Shown in pieces: positions 1 to 12,903 of a stretch of 64,000 bases of DNA; position 1 is the first letter of the stretch; each line of letters opens with the position of its first letter. The stretch lies in the NCBI GenBank assembly GCA_029339505.1, contig JAQISU010000115.1:2206001-2270000 (forward strand). Reading direction: 5' to 3'. Both the position numbers and the translations under genes were made by a program. Source of the stretch: Unio delphinus (taxonomy: Eukaryota; Mollusca; Bivalvia; Unionida; Unionidae). Below the pieces are notes generated by a model. The model saw nothing but the letters and a program-made list of their open reading frames with translations. It had not been told where the DNA came from and searched no databases.

Positions 1-430
1 ATTACTTACACCTAACATAAATGAGTGACCACTATGACTTACACCTACCATAAATGAGTTACCACTATTACTTACACCTACATTATTGAATGAACACTAT
101 TACTTACAACTACCATAAATGAGTGACCACTATTATTACACCTGCCATACATGAGTGAAGACTTTTACTGACACCTACCATAAATAAGTGACCACTATTA
201 GTTACACCTACCATAAATGAGTGACCACTATTACTTACACCTACCATGATTGAATCATCACTATTACTTAAACCTACCATAAATGAGTGACCACTATTTC
301 TTACACCTACCATAAGTGAGTGACCACTATTACTTACACCTACATTAATGAGTGAGCACTATTACTTACAACTACCATAAATGAATGACCACTATTACTT
401 ACACCTACCATAAATGAGTGACCACTATTG
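1..430. repeat. 33-bp minisatellite in last intron of upstream arylsulfatase paralogue
   Basis: About 13 imperfect copies of a 33-bp unit built around TACACCTACCATAAATGAGT. Short open frames across it on the - strand only reflect the period being a multiple of three. It lies just 5' of a terminal arylsulfatase exon, so it is probably intronic. Confidence 0.9.
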
Positions 431-601
431 CTTGCAATCGGGTCTTCCAACTCTGCTCGAATTGTCGCGCTGTAGCACTTTGAACCATACAGCCTGTTTT
501 TAAGGAGATTTCAGACATTACTTATTCTGAGTGAGATAATCAGATCAAAATATTTTTGAAGTTACTGAGTAACTGTTACAGGGTTCTATTTCTTTGAATA
601 G

Positions 602-774
602 ATGATCCAACAGAACATTTTGACGTCTCAAAGAAATATCCAGAACTTCTAAAACAAATGGTACAACGTCTTGCTGAATATAAGAAGTCGCTGGTTCCCG
701 CAAATTTTCCACCACCGGATCCGAGTTCGAACCCCAAATATTACAACGGAACCTGGAGTCCGGGATGGTGTTAG
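602..774 (+). CDS. Terminal coding exon of an upstream arylsulfatase B-like paralogue (partial gene)
   Basis: After an AG acceptor (600-601) there is an open frame of 57 codons, starting in DDPTEHFD and ending GTWSPGWC plus TAG. It is exactly 173 nt and has the same phase as exon 14 of the intact gene downstream (55153-55325). The two peptides differ at about 12 of 57 positions, mostly in the middle; the ends QRLAEYKKSLVPAN and SNPKYYNGTWSPGWC are shared. This is the C-terminal subdomain of a lysosomal or secreted type I sulfatase. The rest of the gene must lie left of the window. Intact acceptor, stop and downstream polyA signal suggest a living paralogue, but only one exon is visible. Confidence 0.9.
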
Positions 775-874
775 GGCAGCTGTAGAATCAAACATACTTG
801 TCAAAATCTTCGGATGAAACTCACAATATGACATTTTGATATGTATTGTGCTTTAATCGGCATTACTGTAGTAA

Positions 875-880
875 AATAAA
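875..880 (+). promoter_or_regulatory. Polyadenylation signal AATAAA for the upstream paralogue
   Basis: A canonical AATAAA lies about 100 nt after the TAG at 772-774, a normal 3' UTR distance. The match is short, so this rests mainly on position. Confidence 0.55.
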
Positions 881-899
881 TTTAAACTTCTACCTAAAA

Positions 900-1249
900 A
901 AATCCAAACGGAAAGTGATTATAGATGTAATGGACAATAAACCAAGCCAGGCTAATATGCAATGTAGAACAGAACACAATTTAATCAAACGTGTATCTTT
1001 TAATGACGTAATTATAGCCATCATTAGGACGTTCCATTCAGTTGGATATAATTATTTTAAGTTTCTTTACCAGCTATTCCTGAATTTTTAGACTTGTAAA
1101 CATGACAAGGGATTTCTTTCGGAACTAAATTCAATATTGTAGATTATGGAAGCAATTTATCCAGATAAATATGTTTGACTGAGACATTTGCATAAACATT
1201 TCTTAGTAGCAGTAATGATTTGAATAATTGCCAGATGTTTCACGCCAGA
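900..1249. other. No feature recognised
   Basis: Sequence downstream of the upstream paralogue's polyA signal. The short open frame 846-1091 has no recognisable content. Confidence 0.5.
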
Positions 1250-1505
1250 CTTCATATATGACCACAAATACACGTCAAACTTAATATAAGACCGCAAATA
1301 CACATCAAACTTCATATAAGACCACAAATACATGTCAGACATCATATAAGACTACAAATACACGTCAGACATCATATAAGACCACAAATAAACGTCAAAC
1401 TTCATATAAGACCACAAATACACGCCAGACATCATATAAGACCACAAATACACGTCAAACTTCATATAAGACCACAAATACACGTCAGACATCATATAAG
1501 ATCAA
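1250..1505. repeat. 30-bp minisatellite
   Basis: About 8 copies of a 30-bp unit containing CATATAAGACCACAAATACA, with alternating variants (GTCAAACTT and GTCAGACAT). No coding role is apparent. Confidence 0.9.
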
Positions 1506-1574
1506 AATTATAATTATTTTGGAAAGGTACATACATTGTCACTATACATAGTAGTTACTTTATAGGGACAATAT

Positions 1575-1855
1575 GCACCGTAATTAAAACATTATTGTTA
1601 CAATATGTACTCTAATTAAAACATTATTGTTACAATATGTGCTCTAATTAAAACATTATTGTTACAATATGTACTGTAATTAAAACATTGTTACAATATG
1701 TACTGTAATTAAAACATTATTGTTACAATATGTACTGCAATTAAAACATTATTGTTACAATATTATTGTTACAATATGTACTGTAATTAAAACATTATTG
1801 TTACAATATGTACTGCAATTAAAACATTATTGTTAAAATATGTACTCTAATTAAA
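1575..1855. repeat. 32-bp minisatellite
   Basis: About 9 copies of a 32-bp unit containing ATTGTTACAATATGTACT. Some copies are shortened near 1685 and 1760. Confidence 0.9.
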
Positions 1856-1892
1856 GCTTGTTTTTACGATATGCACTGTTAATACGATTTGA

Positions 1893-2180
1893 GTGCTACA
1901 GTATACGTTTTTATTAACATGTTACAATATGATATTATGCATTATAATTGCAACTATATTGCTGTAGTATACATTTTTATTAACATGTTACAATATGATA
2001 TTATGCATTATAATTGCAACTATATTGCTACAGTATACATTTTTATTAACATGTTACAATATGATATTATGCATTATAATTGCAACTATATTGCTACAGT
2101 ATACATTTTTATTAACATGTTACAATATGATATTATGCATTATAATTGCAACTATATTGCTACAGTATACGTTTTTATTC
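1893..2180. repeat. 66-bp minisatellite
   Basis: About 4.4 nearly identical 66-bp units containing TACAATATGATATTATGCAT. It shares the TTACAATATG core with the 32-bp array just upstream, so the two arrays may be related. Open frames of 71-105 codons here are by-products of the period (22 codons). Confidence 0.92.
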
Positions 2181-2209
2181 AAATTAAATTACGATATGTA
2201 CCGTAAATA

Positions 2210-2584
2210 AGTTGTGTTGTTACAACATGCAACTGAAATTTTAACTTTACGTTTACAACATTCACTGCAATTGAATCTTGATTGTTGCAATAAAAATATC
2301 TACAATTAAATCTTTAAAATGTTTTGAGTATACGTCCGCAATAAACTGATCTACATTACTAGCTGTTGTGACTGAGAATCGAACCGATGTCCAGGCATCA
2401 AAGTAGCAGATGATGATCTAGACGTCAAGCCACCATGAATTCTGATGCAAGATGCACTTGCTTCAAACCTGCCCTATCAGCTTATTATTTAAAGATCATC
2501 TAAAACCTGTTTTAAAATCATCTGGATGTCAAAATCACAATTAGAAAAAGAAGTTGTAACTTTGAAAAACGTCTGTGACAAGCA
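2210..2584. other. Unassigned spacer; weak tRNA-like trace on - strand
   Basis: GAATCGAACCGATGTCC near 2377 is the complement of a box-B-like GGTTCGATTC with plausible tRNA-like sequence beside it. It could be an old SINE head; nothing else is seen. Confidence 0.3.
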
Positions 2585-2721
2585 GTTTGTCCACGGTTAT
2601 TGTAAGAATTTATTTTCATATTCCCGAGTTGGCTTTGATATACAAATATACTATCTATAAAAGTATCTTATATTTATATTTTTTTTTTGGGGGGGGGGTA
2701 ATATATATATTTGTTTCACAG

Positions 2722-2827
2722 GAGTCCATTTTAAAAGTCTCAAGGTGCATGTGGAAGTAGAACAAAAGTATTTCAATCTGCTGCTTCCATATTCTCGAGA
2801 AGAAAACAAAAATCTGCTAGAAACCCA
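2722..2827 (+). other. Exon-like open block, unknown gene (copy 1, intact frame)
   Basis: A 106-nt block is bounded by TTTGTTTCACAG and a GTAAGG donor, with one frame open throughout: 2 nt, 34 codons, 2 nt. The peptide looks protein-like rather than random (FKSLKVH, EVEQKYFNLLLP, SREENKN). I do not recognise the family, and it is not part of the arylsulfatase. The T- and G-rich tract plus (TA)n upstream is a poor polypyrimidine tract. Copies 2 and 3 carry the same block with one A deleted, which breaks the frame. Confidence 0.4.
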
Positions 2828-3217
2828 GTAAGGCGACGACAACTGCAAACAAGTTAGGGAAAGAAAAAAAAAAGACATTTAAATCCGACCACCCCCCATT
2901 CAATCAATGAACCTGTCTGAATCCAAAATATAGTGCATCATCATAATTCATGGGTTGAATCGTACCTGTCTGTAGGGTTTCAAGTCCATAAAGTTATATA
3001 ACGATCAGATAGTAATGAGTCATTTAAGTGCTGTGTTAGCGGTCTTTATATAAAATTAATTACACTGAACCAGTCTGAACACATACTGCATCAGCACACA
3101 TCGTTTAGCAAAGGGTATAGGTAGGGGGGTCAAGGACAATAATTGTAAACTGATATCAGACAGTTATCAGTCATGCAGGTCTTGCGTGATTTCTGTTGAT
3201 ACATATTTTGATTAAAT

Positions 3218-3297
3218 CCTTTCCATCCACCCATCCATCCATACATCCAACCACCCACCCATCTATCCATCCATCCATCCATCCATCCATCCATCAC
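3218..3297. repeat. CATC-rich tetranucleotide tract (copy 1)
   Basis: Imperfect (CATC)n, followed by a short (TACG)n run to 3315. Equivalent tracts lie at 9975-10045 and 17134-17190 with different lengths. Confidence 0.85.
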
Positions 3298-4731
3298 ATA
3301 TATACGTACGTACGTAAGTACATACATGTGTATAAATCTAAACAGACTGCATAAGTTTTCTGTATGCTATACTATGATCAGACATCATCTAGGCTGTGTA
3401 TGTGTGATAAGTGTTCATAGATAACTTAATCATCGACTAGGACACGGGTCTCGTTTTCAAACATTTCAGAATAATAAATACAGATTAGCTGATAAATAGT
3501 TTCAAAGACTCGTGCAGGCGATACATACAATGTGATAAATCTCATTCTCGCTAATTAAAGGTCACGTAAAACTTTTCCTTCCATTTATAGAACAATATTT
3601 GTAAAATAAAGATACGATTTATGTACAATCGGCTCCCTCCGAATACTGAAATTTAGCGCACCAATTAGTAAATAGTTTGGTTTTTCCAAAATTGTCGACC
3701 ATCTTTGACTAAGGTTCAATTAGATGTAAGATGGTAATGGATATAATTTTGTCACAAAATGGTACAGCTCGCACTTTTATATTATATTTAAAAAAAAATC
3801 ACAGATACTAAGGGATTCCAAACATATGCATTTTGTTACTTAACCTGCCTTGTAATATGACAGCAAACTTAATTAAAGCCAAACACTTCTATCTGGATTG
3901 TCTTGTGAAAAATATTTCCTCACTCCGAATACTACATATATATTTGTTTAATGGCCGAAACTCGTCTTTGGAGCTTTGCAACACAATTATTTTCAAAATA
4001 AGTCATGCTTATCATAATGTTTTATAATTTTAAATTGCGGTGTAAACTGGCTGTCAAATAACCAAGCTAAAAAAAACCCAAACCAAATACCGTATTGAAT
4101 GGTTGACATCTGTCTTGTTTTTAAGATATTTTAACATCTTTGGGTTTATGCATCTACATGTGCCAATAATGCAGAGTTAGCAAAACACGAATATATCAGA
4201 AGATGGATATTGCATTGTGACAACAAGAAGTATATCAATTTCAAATACAACTCAGAACTGCAACTCTTAGCACGCATCTATTATTCTGTCTTAATTTATT
4301 AAAGACTAACAGCAGGGTGGGGTGGGGGTGGGTGGGAGGTTCAGTGCCTCGTGTAGTACAAATATATGATTCAAAAACTGAATACGTTTATGGTCACGTG
4401 TTTTCGGTTTTGGTGGGTTTTATATGATTCGAAAACTGAATACGTTTATGGTCGCGTGTTTTCGGTTTTTGGTGGGTTTTATATTGGTGAGTGATTGTAA
4501 CTACCTGACAATGAAGGTGCTGCAGTATTGATCGAGAGACTGAAAATGTCAATGAAAACTTTCCTTGTTTTTACATTCGGGTTCATATGACACACAAACA
4601 CCTATAACATAAGCGAAATCAAAGCTAAATCTAAACAACACCCCAAACCAGTGGTTCTTACAGTATCAAACCCAGCTGCATAACTTCCAGCTCTCCCACT
4701 CTGCTGTACTTTTAGTAAGAGTTTGAGATTT

Positions 4732-5698
4732 GTGATTTTAATTAATTAATTTTAATGTGATTTTAATTAATTTTAATGTGAATTTAATTAATTTCAATGT
4801 GATTTTAATTAATTAATTTTAATGTGATTTCAATTAATTTTAATGTGATTTTAATTAATAAATTTTAATGTGATTTTAATTAATTAATTTTAATGTGATT
4901 TTAATTAATTAATTTTAATGTGATATTAATATATTTTAATGTGATTTTAATTAATTAATTTTAATTTGATTTTAATTAATTTTAATGTGATTTTAATTAA
5001 TTAATTTTAATGTGATTTTAAATAATTTTAATGTGATTTTAATTAATTAATTTTAATGTGATTTTAATTAATTTTAATGTGATTTTAATTAATTAATTTT
5101 AATGTGATTTTAATTAATTAATTTTAATGTGATTTTAGTTAATTGTAATGTGATTTTAATTAATTTTAATGTGATTTTAATTAATTAATTTTAATGTGAT
5201 TTTAATTAATTAATTTTAATGTGATTTTAATTAATTAATTTTAATGTGATTTTAATTAATTTTAATGTGATTTTATTTAATTTGTATGCGATTTTAATTA
5301 ATTTTAATATGATTTTAATGAATTTTAATGTGATTTTAATTACTTTTAAGGTGATTTTAATTAATTTTAATGTGATTTTAATTAATTATTTTAATGAGAT
5401 TTTAATTAATTTTAATGTGATTTTAATTAATTTTAATATGATTTTGATTAATTTTAATGTGATTTTAATAAATTAATTTTAATGTGATTTTAATTAATTA
5501 ATTTTAATGTGATTTTAATTAATTAATTTAATGTGATTTTAATTAATTAATTTTAATGTGATTTGAAGTAATTAATTTTAATGTGATTTGAAGTAATTAA
5601 TTTTAATGTGATTTGAATTAATTTTAATGTGATTTTAATTAATTCATTTTAATGTGATTTTAATGAATTCGTTTTAATGTGATTTTAATTAATTTAAT
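4732..5698. repeat. AT-rich 21/25-bp tandem array (copy 1)
   Basis: Unit AATTTTAATGTGATTTT followed by TAATTA spacers; an optional extra AATT makes 21- or 25-bp forms. TTAATTAA recurs throughout. The open frame across it is a by-product of the 21-bp period. Confidence 0.93.
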
Positions 5699-5780
5699 AT
5701 TTGGACCTTATCCAAGTGTATTAACTAGTTCAGCCTCAGTACCTGATGACAGTCTCTGTTATCAAATATATTGAATGATG

Positions 5781-6256
5781 GAATAATGTTCTGGCCAAGT
5801 GTCAATGCAGAGGTTAATGTTCTGGACAACTGTCAATGATAGGGTTAATGTTCTGGTCGACTGTCAATGATGGGGTTAATGTTCTGTCCATCTGTCAATG
5901 CTGAGGTAATATTATTGCCAACTGTCAATGCTGGGGTTAATGTTCTGGACAACTGTCAATGATAGGGTTAATGTTCTGGTCGACTGTCAATGCTGGGGTG
6001 AATGGTCTGTAAAACTTTCAATGCTGAGGTAATATTATTGCCAACTGTCAATGTTGGGGTTAATGTTCTGGCTGACTATCAATGCTGAGATTAATGTTTT
6101 TGCCACTTGTCAATGCTGGGTAATGTTCTGGCCGACTGTCAGTGCTGGGTGATGTCCTGGTCAACTGTCAATGATGGGTAATGTTCTAGCCTACTGTCAA
6201 TGCTGAGGTTAATGTTATGGCCAACTGTCAATGCTGGGTTTATGTTCTGGCTAACC
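5781..6256. repeat. 30-bp minisatellite (copy 1)
   Basis: About 16 imperfect units containing TTAATGTTCTGG and CTGTCAATGCTG. Unit order is conserved at 12904-13382 and 19300-19772, in contrast with the neighbouring AT-rich array, which varies in length. Confidence 0.9.
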
Positions 6257-6803
6257 TTCACTACTAACATCTAGATTCTTATTTGTCGTGAATCATATTG
6301 ATAACACAAATATTGCTCGTTTGATATTTTAGACTTTTAAACTAACCAATTTACCTTCATAATTTTTTTGAGAAAAGAACGAGGCATTGATTTTTGCAGT
6401 AACTTCGATGCATGTTAATTTTGAGCTGATAGTGACAAAAATGGAGAGAGAGAAAGAAAAGAATAAAACTAATAACCCCCTTTTTAAAGAACAATATTAA
6501 ATCTAAAATAACGTTTTTTTTTTCTTCAAATTTTCTTTTCCTATACTTTTGAACTATGCCTAAATACAGCAAGTATCCAAAACATGGTGAAAGATTATAT
6601 TCGGACATAAGATGTAACATATAAACAGGATTTTTTTTTATTTACCGTGTAAATAAAATATAGACTGAAAAATCCAAGAATTAAATTTAATATTAAATAA
6701 CTTTAAGGTATTTGAAGTACGTCTTTTCTTTTGGTGATACACACAATATAATGGTTAGAATATATTTGTAAGCACATGGAACGTCATGTTAGCCATTGCA
6801 AGT

Positions 6804-6902
6804 CATGTATGTATGTATGTATGTATGTATGTATGTATGTATGTATGTATGTATGTATGTATGTATGTATGTATGTATGCATGCATGCATGATGCACGCA
6901 CG
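6804..6902. repeat. (ATGT)n-(ATGC)n-(ACGC)n compound microsatellite (copy 1)
   Basis: An ATGT run passes into ATGC and then ACGC, each step one C/T transition. The same order occurs at 13927-14032 and 20323-20422. Confidence 0.93.
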
Positions 6903-7797
6903 CACGCACGCATGGATGAATGAATTGGATTTTTAAAGTAGCTTTAAAAGAATTTCAGTCATATCGCTAAGATGTTTGCAGTGTGGTAGTTTATAATGAT
7001 GGGACACTGGGGCATCATGCCGAAGACATGTAACATTATGTCCCATCCATGCACATTATCCTGATACCAGGCTTTCCAATTCTAATACAAACCTCTTAAT
7101 GATGAGCGTCTAGCGAGGAAGCCGCTAGTGCCATTGTTGTAAAGCGTCTGTGGTATGACTCGGTCGTGGTCTGACAACTTATAGCATCAGTATATCTGAC
7201 AAATCGTCAGTATATCTAACTAATTATAGCGTTGATATATCCGACAAATTATAACATCAAAATAACTGCGAGGCTGAATCAAATGGGAGCCGTAAAAAAT
7301 GCGGCATTTTTTAGAAGGATGCTTTTGTCAAGTTTCACTAACATTTGAAAAGGGAAACCATGCAATTGCATGTCGACAAATGATTTTATGTTTAACCTCA
7401 AAAGACAAAAAAATCTTTCTAACTGTTCGTGGTTTGAAGACAACTCGGAAGAAAGGTCTTTTGGCCGGCATCGTTGCCACTATCAATGATGCTAAATAAG
7501 ATTCATAAACTTGTGAAATATCAAAACTAACCGATATACATTGAAACTGATCAATTTTCAAAGTGTAAACGTTTAAGTAAATGATATCATCTTTATATTG
7601 TTTAATGGCATTGGACATTTATTTCAATTGCTTGACGAAATCTAGATGGTATATTCACCTTAATGGTTTCCACTACAGTAGACCATTCATGTCAAAAACA
7701 TTTTTATTAAAGCATAATATCCAAAGGTTTACATTTCATTTGTCACCAACTTATTTAGCTTTTTGTTAAATACTTTGAACAACTTTCTGTTTCCTAG

Positions 7798-7895
7798 GTA
7801 TGGTCTCCGCATTAGACGAGGCAGTAGGAAATATAACTGCTGTACTACGTGAAAGGGGATTTATGGACAATTTACTTTTGGTGTTCACAACGGAT
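7798..7895 (+). pseudogene. Orphan arylsulfatase exon 9 (copy 1)
   Basis: A 98-nt block between TTTCCTAG and GTAAGA, with the same length and phase as exon 9 of the intact gene. It is fully open: 31 of 33 encoded residues match (GMVSALDEAVGNIT, then RGFMDNLLLVFTTD). Of 14 nucleotide differences from the intact exon, 12 are synonymous. It keeps the Asp that, in the intact protein, is metal ligand D271. No exon 8 or 10 homologue was found around it, so it cannot make a sulfatase alone. I call it a non-functional orphan exon, although its splice sites and frame are intact. Confidence 0.85.
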
Positions 7896-9481
7896 GTAAG
7901 AAATTTTTTGTCACCTTACTAAAAATTTTGATTTTATCTCTAAGTCAATTTGTCACCCTAAAGTACATACTATTTAATGTTTCCTAAAACCAGCGGCTGT
8001 ATTTGTTTTGACTAGTGATGATCAACATACAAGTCAACATGTTTAGTCCTTATTTTTCCATTAATTAATAAGCAATGGTTTAATTAATTCCAAAGTAAAG
8101 ATATAAATTCTTCTTGTAAATTCTGCATCATTCTTACTTGTATCATTCTCATATTAAAAACGAAGCATACGTTGTAAATATCTGAGAAAATCATTTTAGC
8201 TAAATGCTGCTATTAATGGAAGTATTAAAACATAAGTATAGCATTTATATAGATGTATCACTCTAAAAATGGAATCTCAGTTTTGTCAAGTAATTACAAA
8301 TAATTTAACACAAAAGGTAAAGAATGAAAAAGTTTTTTTATGGTATATTCGTCACTTTGTTATATACAATCAAAACGAATTGCAGGAAGTCAATGACATT
8401 TGTTACAGTCATGTGATAGCCATGATTAATTTCAACAACGTAAATTAATTTATATTTACTAAAGGTTACAAAGAAAGTTTAAAAAAATCTCCCCTAACCT
8501 CCTTGAAAGATTGGAGAAACTTGTGTAGTATTTAATCTTACGCAGATTTTGTGCCCGGGTCAATGGACATTTTGCATGGAACAAAGTAAACAGCGCCCAC
8601 TTTTTTGCAATATAGCGGACCACATTTCAGCATTAATTAGTCATGAAAAGAGCACTACTAATTGGTTATGGAATGCCTGATAGAAGGAACTAGACTTTTA
8701 TGTTTGTATGGCCCAAACTGACCAATGACCATACCAGCCCTGGCCAGATTTTTAATCTTGTCTTTCTCTCTACACGTCGTGTAAAGCAAAGTGCGTGATG
8801 TAACGTGATGTCACCTGCTGATCTGATCTAGACGTCACTTTCGTAAATTTGAACTAACAGGGTATGTGCCATAGAGTAAATAAAACTATATGACCCATTT
8901 TCAACCAAAAGGACAACGTTTAACATCTGTAATATGCGTCGGAGTATAAAACCAATAGAAGAAACTCATTCTAATTAATTATAATCACTTCAAAGTATTT
9001 ATGAATCCTGCTGAGAATCCCGTTTCGTGATCTTTCTTGATATGTGTCAAAAATGTGATGCCGCCTGGCGAATTGATTTATCAATTTTGTACTTGAAGGT
9101 ACTCTGTCCCATGTATATGCATTAGTACTAAGCAAGAGAGTCTGGCTGTTGTCATGGTAATCTTGCGTACGAATTGATTAGTGCAAGTATGCGTACTTTG
9201 GCATTCTCAGCTCATCATATGAAATGTGGCACAAATTTCCATAATGGTGTGCACAGTCAAATGTAGCAGCGCAGTGCAGTATTGCAATGCGTCCACAAGA
9301 GTTTGCAACTGATTTGCATTACCTTAGACAATAAATGTGTAATGTTTGTCCACGGTTATTGTAAGCATTTATTTTCATATCCCCGAGTTGGCTTTGATAG
9401 ACAACTATACTATCTATAAAAGTATCTTATATTTATATTTTTTTTGGGGGGGGGGGGGTAATATATATATTTGTTTCACAG

Positions 9482-9586
9482 GAGTCCATTTTAAAAGTCT
9501 CAAGGTGCATATGGAAGTAGAACAAAAGTATTTCAATCTGCTGCTTCCACATTCTCGAGAAGAAAACAAAATCTGCTAGAAACCCG
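9482..9586 (+). pseudogene. Exon-like block, unknown gene (copy 2, frameshifted)
   Basis: Homologue of 2722-2827 with conserved AG and GTAAGG borders but 105 nt. One A is missing in the AACAAAA run, so the frame hits TAG a few codons before the donor. Confidence 0.4.
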
Positions 9587-11480
9587 GTAAGGCGACGCAA
9601 ACAAGTTGGGGGGGGGGGAGACATTTAAATCCTACCACCCCCCATTCAATCAATGAACCTGTCTGAATCCAAAATATAGTGCATCATCATAATTCATACG
9701 TTGAATCGTACCTGTCGGTAGGGTTTCAAGTCCATAAAGTTATATAACGATCAGACAGTAATGAGTCATTTAAGTGCTGTGTTATCGGTCTTTATATAAA
9801 ATTAGTTACACTGAACCAGTCTGAACACATACTGCATCAGCACACATCGTTTAGCAAAGGGTATAGGTTGGGGGGGGGGGGGTCAAGGACAATAATTGTA
9901 AACTGATATCAGACAGTTATCAGTCATGCAGGTCTTGCGTGATTTCTGTTGATACATATTTTGATTAAATCCCTTCCATCCATCCATCCATACATCCATC
10001 CACCCACCCATCTATCCATCCATCCATCCATCCATCCATCTATCACATATATACGTACGTACGTAAGTACATACATGTGTATAAATCTAAACAGACTGCA
10101 TAAGTTTACTGTATGTTATACTATGGTCAGACATCATCTAGGCCGTGTATGTGTGATAAGTGTTCATAGATAACTTAATCATCGACTAGGACCTGGGTCT
10201 CGTTTTCAAACATTTCAGAATAATAAATACAGATAGGCTCATGAATAGTTTCAAAGACTCGTGCAGGCGATACATACAATGTGATAAATCTCATTCTCGC
10301 TAATTAAAGGTCACGTAAAACTTTTCCTTCCATTTATAGAACAATATTTGTAAAATAAAGATACGATTTATGTACAATCGGCTCCCTCCGAATACTGAAA
10401 TTTAGCGCACCAATTAGTAAATAGTATGGTTTTTCCAAAATTGTCGACCATCTTTGACTAAGGTTCAATTAGATGTAAGATGGTAATGGATATAATTTTG
10501 TCACAAAATGGTACAGCTCGCACTTTTATATTATATTTTTAAAAAAATCACAGATACTAAGGGATTCCAAACATATGCATTTTGTTACTTAACCTGCCTT
10601 GTAATATGACAGCAAACTTAATTAAAGCCAAACACTTCTATCTGGATTGTCTTGTGAAAAATATTTCCTCACTCCGAATACTACATATATATTTGTTTAA
10701 TGGCCGAAACTCGTCTTTGGAGCTTTGCAACACAATTATTTTCAAAATAAGTCATGCTTATCATAATGTTTTATAATTTTAAATTGCGGTGTAAACTGGC
10801 TGTCAAATAACCAAGCTAAAAAAAACCCAAACCAAATACCGTATTGAATGGTTGACATCTGTCTTGTTTTTAAGATATTTTAACATCTTTGGGTTTATGC
10901 ATCTACATGTGCCAATAATGCAGAGTTAGCAAAACACGAATATATCAGAAGATGGATATTGCATTGTGACAACAAGAAGTATATCAATTTCAAATACAAC
11001 TCAAAACTGCAACTCTTAGCACGCATCTATTATTCTGTCTTAATTTATTAAAGACTAACAGCAGGGTGGGGTGGGGGTGGGTGGGAGGTTCAGTGCCTCA
11101 TGTAGTACAAATATATGATTCAAAAACTGAATACGTTTATGGTCACGTGTTTTCGGTTTTGGTGGGTTTTATATGATTCGAAAACTGAATACGTTTATGG
11201 TCGCGTGTTTTCGGTTTTTGGTGGGTTTTATATTGGTGAGTGATTGTAACTACCTGACAATGAAGGTGCTGCAGTATTGATCGAGAGACTGAAAATGTCA
11301 ATGAAAACTTTCCTTGTTTTTACATTCGGGTTCATATGACACACAAACACCTACAACATAAGCGAAATCAAAGCTAAATCTAAACAACACCCCAAACCAG
11401 TGGTTCTTACAGTATCAAACCCAGCTGCATAACCTCCAGCTCTCCCACTCTGCTGTACTTTCAGTAAGAGTTTGAGATTT

Positions 11481-12818
11481 GTGATTTTAATGTGATTTTA
11501 ATTAATTTTAATGTGAATTTAATTAATTTCAATGTGATTTTAATTTATTAATTTTAATGTGATTTTAATTAATTTTAATGTAATTTTAATTAATAAATTT
11601 TAATGTGATTTTAATTAATTAATTTTAATGTGATTTTAATTAATCAATTTTAATGAGATATTAATATATTTTAATGTGATTTTAATTAATTAATTTTAAT
11701 TTGCTTTTAATTAATTTTAATGTGATTTTAATTAATTAATTTTAATGTGATTTTAATTAATTTTAATGTGATTTTAATTGATTAATTTTAATGTGATATT
11801 AATATATTTTAATGTGATTTTAATTAATTAATTTTAATTTGATTTTAATTAATTTTAATGTGATTTTAATTAATTTTAATGTGATTTCAATTAATTTTAA
11901 TGTGATTTTAATAATTAATTTTAATGTGATTTTAATTAATTTTCATGTGATTTTAATTAATTTTAATGTGATTTTAAATAATTTTAATGTGATTTTAATT
12001 AATTAATTTTAGTGTGATTTTAAGTAATTAATTTTAATGTGATTTTAGTTAATTGTAATGTGATTTTAATTAATTAATTTTAATGTGATTTTAATTAATT
12101 TTAATGTGATTTTAATTAATTAATTTTAATGTGATTTTAATTAATTTTAATGTGATTTTAAATGATTTTAATGTGATTTTAATTAATTAATTTTAATGTG
12201 ATTTTAATTAATTAATTTTAATGTGATTTTAGTTAATTGTAATGTGATTTTAATTAATTTTCATGTGATTTTAATTAATTAATTTTAATGTGATTTTAAT
12301 TAATTAATTTTAATGTGATTTTAATTAATTAATTTTAATGTGATTTTAATTAATTTTAATGTGATTTTATTTAATCTTTATGTGATTTTAATTAATTTTA
12401 ATATGATTTTAATGAATTTTAATGTGATTTTAATTAATTATTTTAATGAGATTTTAATTAATTTTAATGTGATTTTAATTAATTTTAATGTGATTTTAAT
12501 TAATTAATTTTAATGTGATTTTAATTAATTAATTTTAATATGATTTTAGTTAATTGTGATGTGATTTTAATTAATTTTCATGTGATTTTAATTAATTAAT
12601 TTTAATGTGATTTTAATTAATTAATTTTAATGAGATTTTATTTAATTAATTTTAATGTGATTTTAATTAATTAATTTTAATGTGATTTGAAGTAATTAAT
12701 TTTAATGTGATTTGAAGTAATTAATTTTAATGTGATTTGAATTAATTTTAATGTGATTTTAATTAATTCATTTTAATGTGATTTTAATTAATTCATTTTA
12801 ATGTGATTTTAATTAATT
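11481..12818. repeat. AT-rich 21/25-bp tandem array (copy 2)
   Basis: Same unit as in copy 1, expanded to about 1.34 kb with internal blocks repeated. Confidence 0.93.
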
Positions 12819-12903
12819 TAATATTTGGACCTTATCCAAGTGTATTAACTTGTTCAGCCTCAGTACCTGATGACAGTCTCTGTTATCAAATATATTGAAT
12901 GAT

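Larger units (their letters stand above)
2585..9343. repeat. Segmental tandem duplication, copy 1 (about 6.76 kb)
   Basis: From GTTTGTCCACGG at 2585 onward the sequence recurs almost unchanged at 9344 and 16513, head to tail. In order, the unit holds: an exon-like block with 3' AG and 5' GT (2722-2827), a CATC-rich run, an AT-rich 21/25-bp array (4732-5698), a 30-bp array (5781-6256), an (ATGT)n tract (6804-6902), an orphan arylsulfatase exon 9 (7798-7895), and about 1.4 kb of unassigned sequence. Copy 1 differs from copies 2 and 3 at shared sites, for example near 3480 and 3440. Confidence 0.95.

Noticed and set aside
2350..2440. Possible tRNA gene on the - strand
   Set aside because: Only a box-B-like stretch is convincing; no clear cloverleaf pairing by eye. 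At most an old SINE head.
2685..2698. Poly-T/poly-G tract as a G-quadruplex or regulatory element (also 9447 and 16611)
   Set aside because: Run length differs between copies and homopolymers are prone to sequencing error; no further support.
3833..4027. 64-codon open frame identical in all three 7-kb copies (also 10582 and 17726)
   Set aside because: Identity follows from recent segmental duplication, not from coding constraint; no recognisable motifs.
6357..6620. 87-codon minus-strand frame repeated at 13481 and 19875
   Set aside because: Low-complexity AT-rich sequence, conserved only through duplication, no motif.
7299..7499. 66-codon open frame (KTTRKKGLLAGIVATINDAK end), with an overlapping minus-strand frame
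   Set aside because: Somewhat protein-like, but unrecognised and open on both strands; present in two duplicated copies only. Not enough to call a gene.
7896..9343. Search for exons 8, 10 or other sulfatase exons around the orphan exon 9
   Set aside because: No sequence resembling [15 protein letters not shown] or later exons was found by eye on the + strand.
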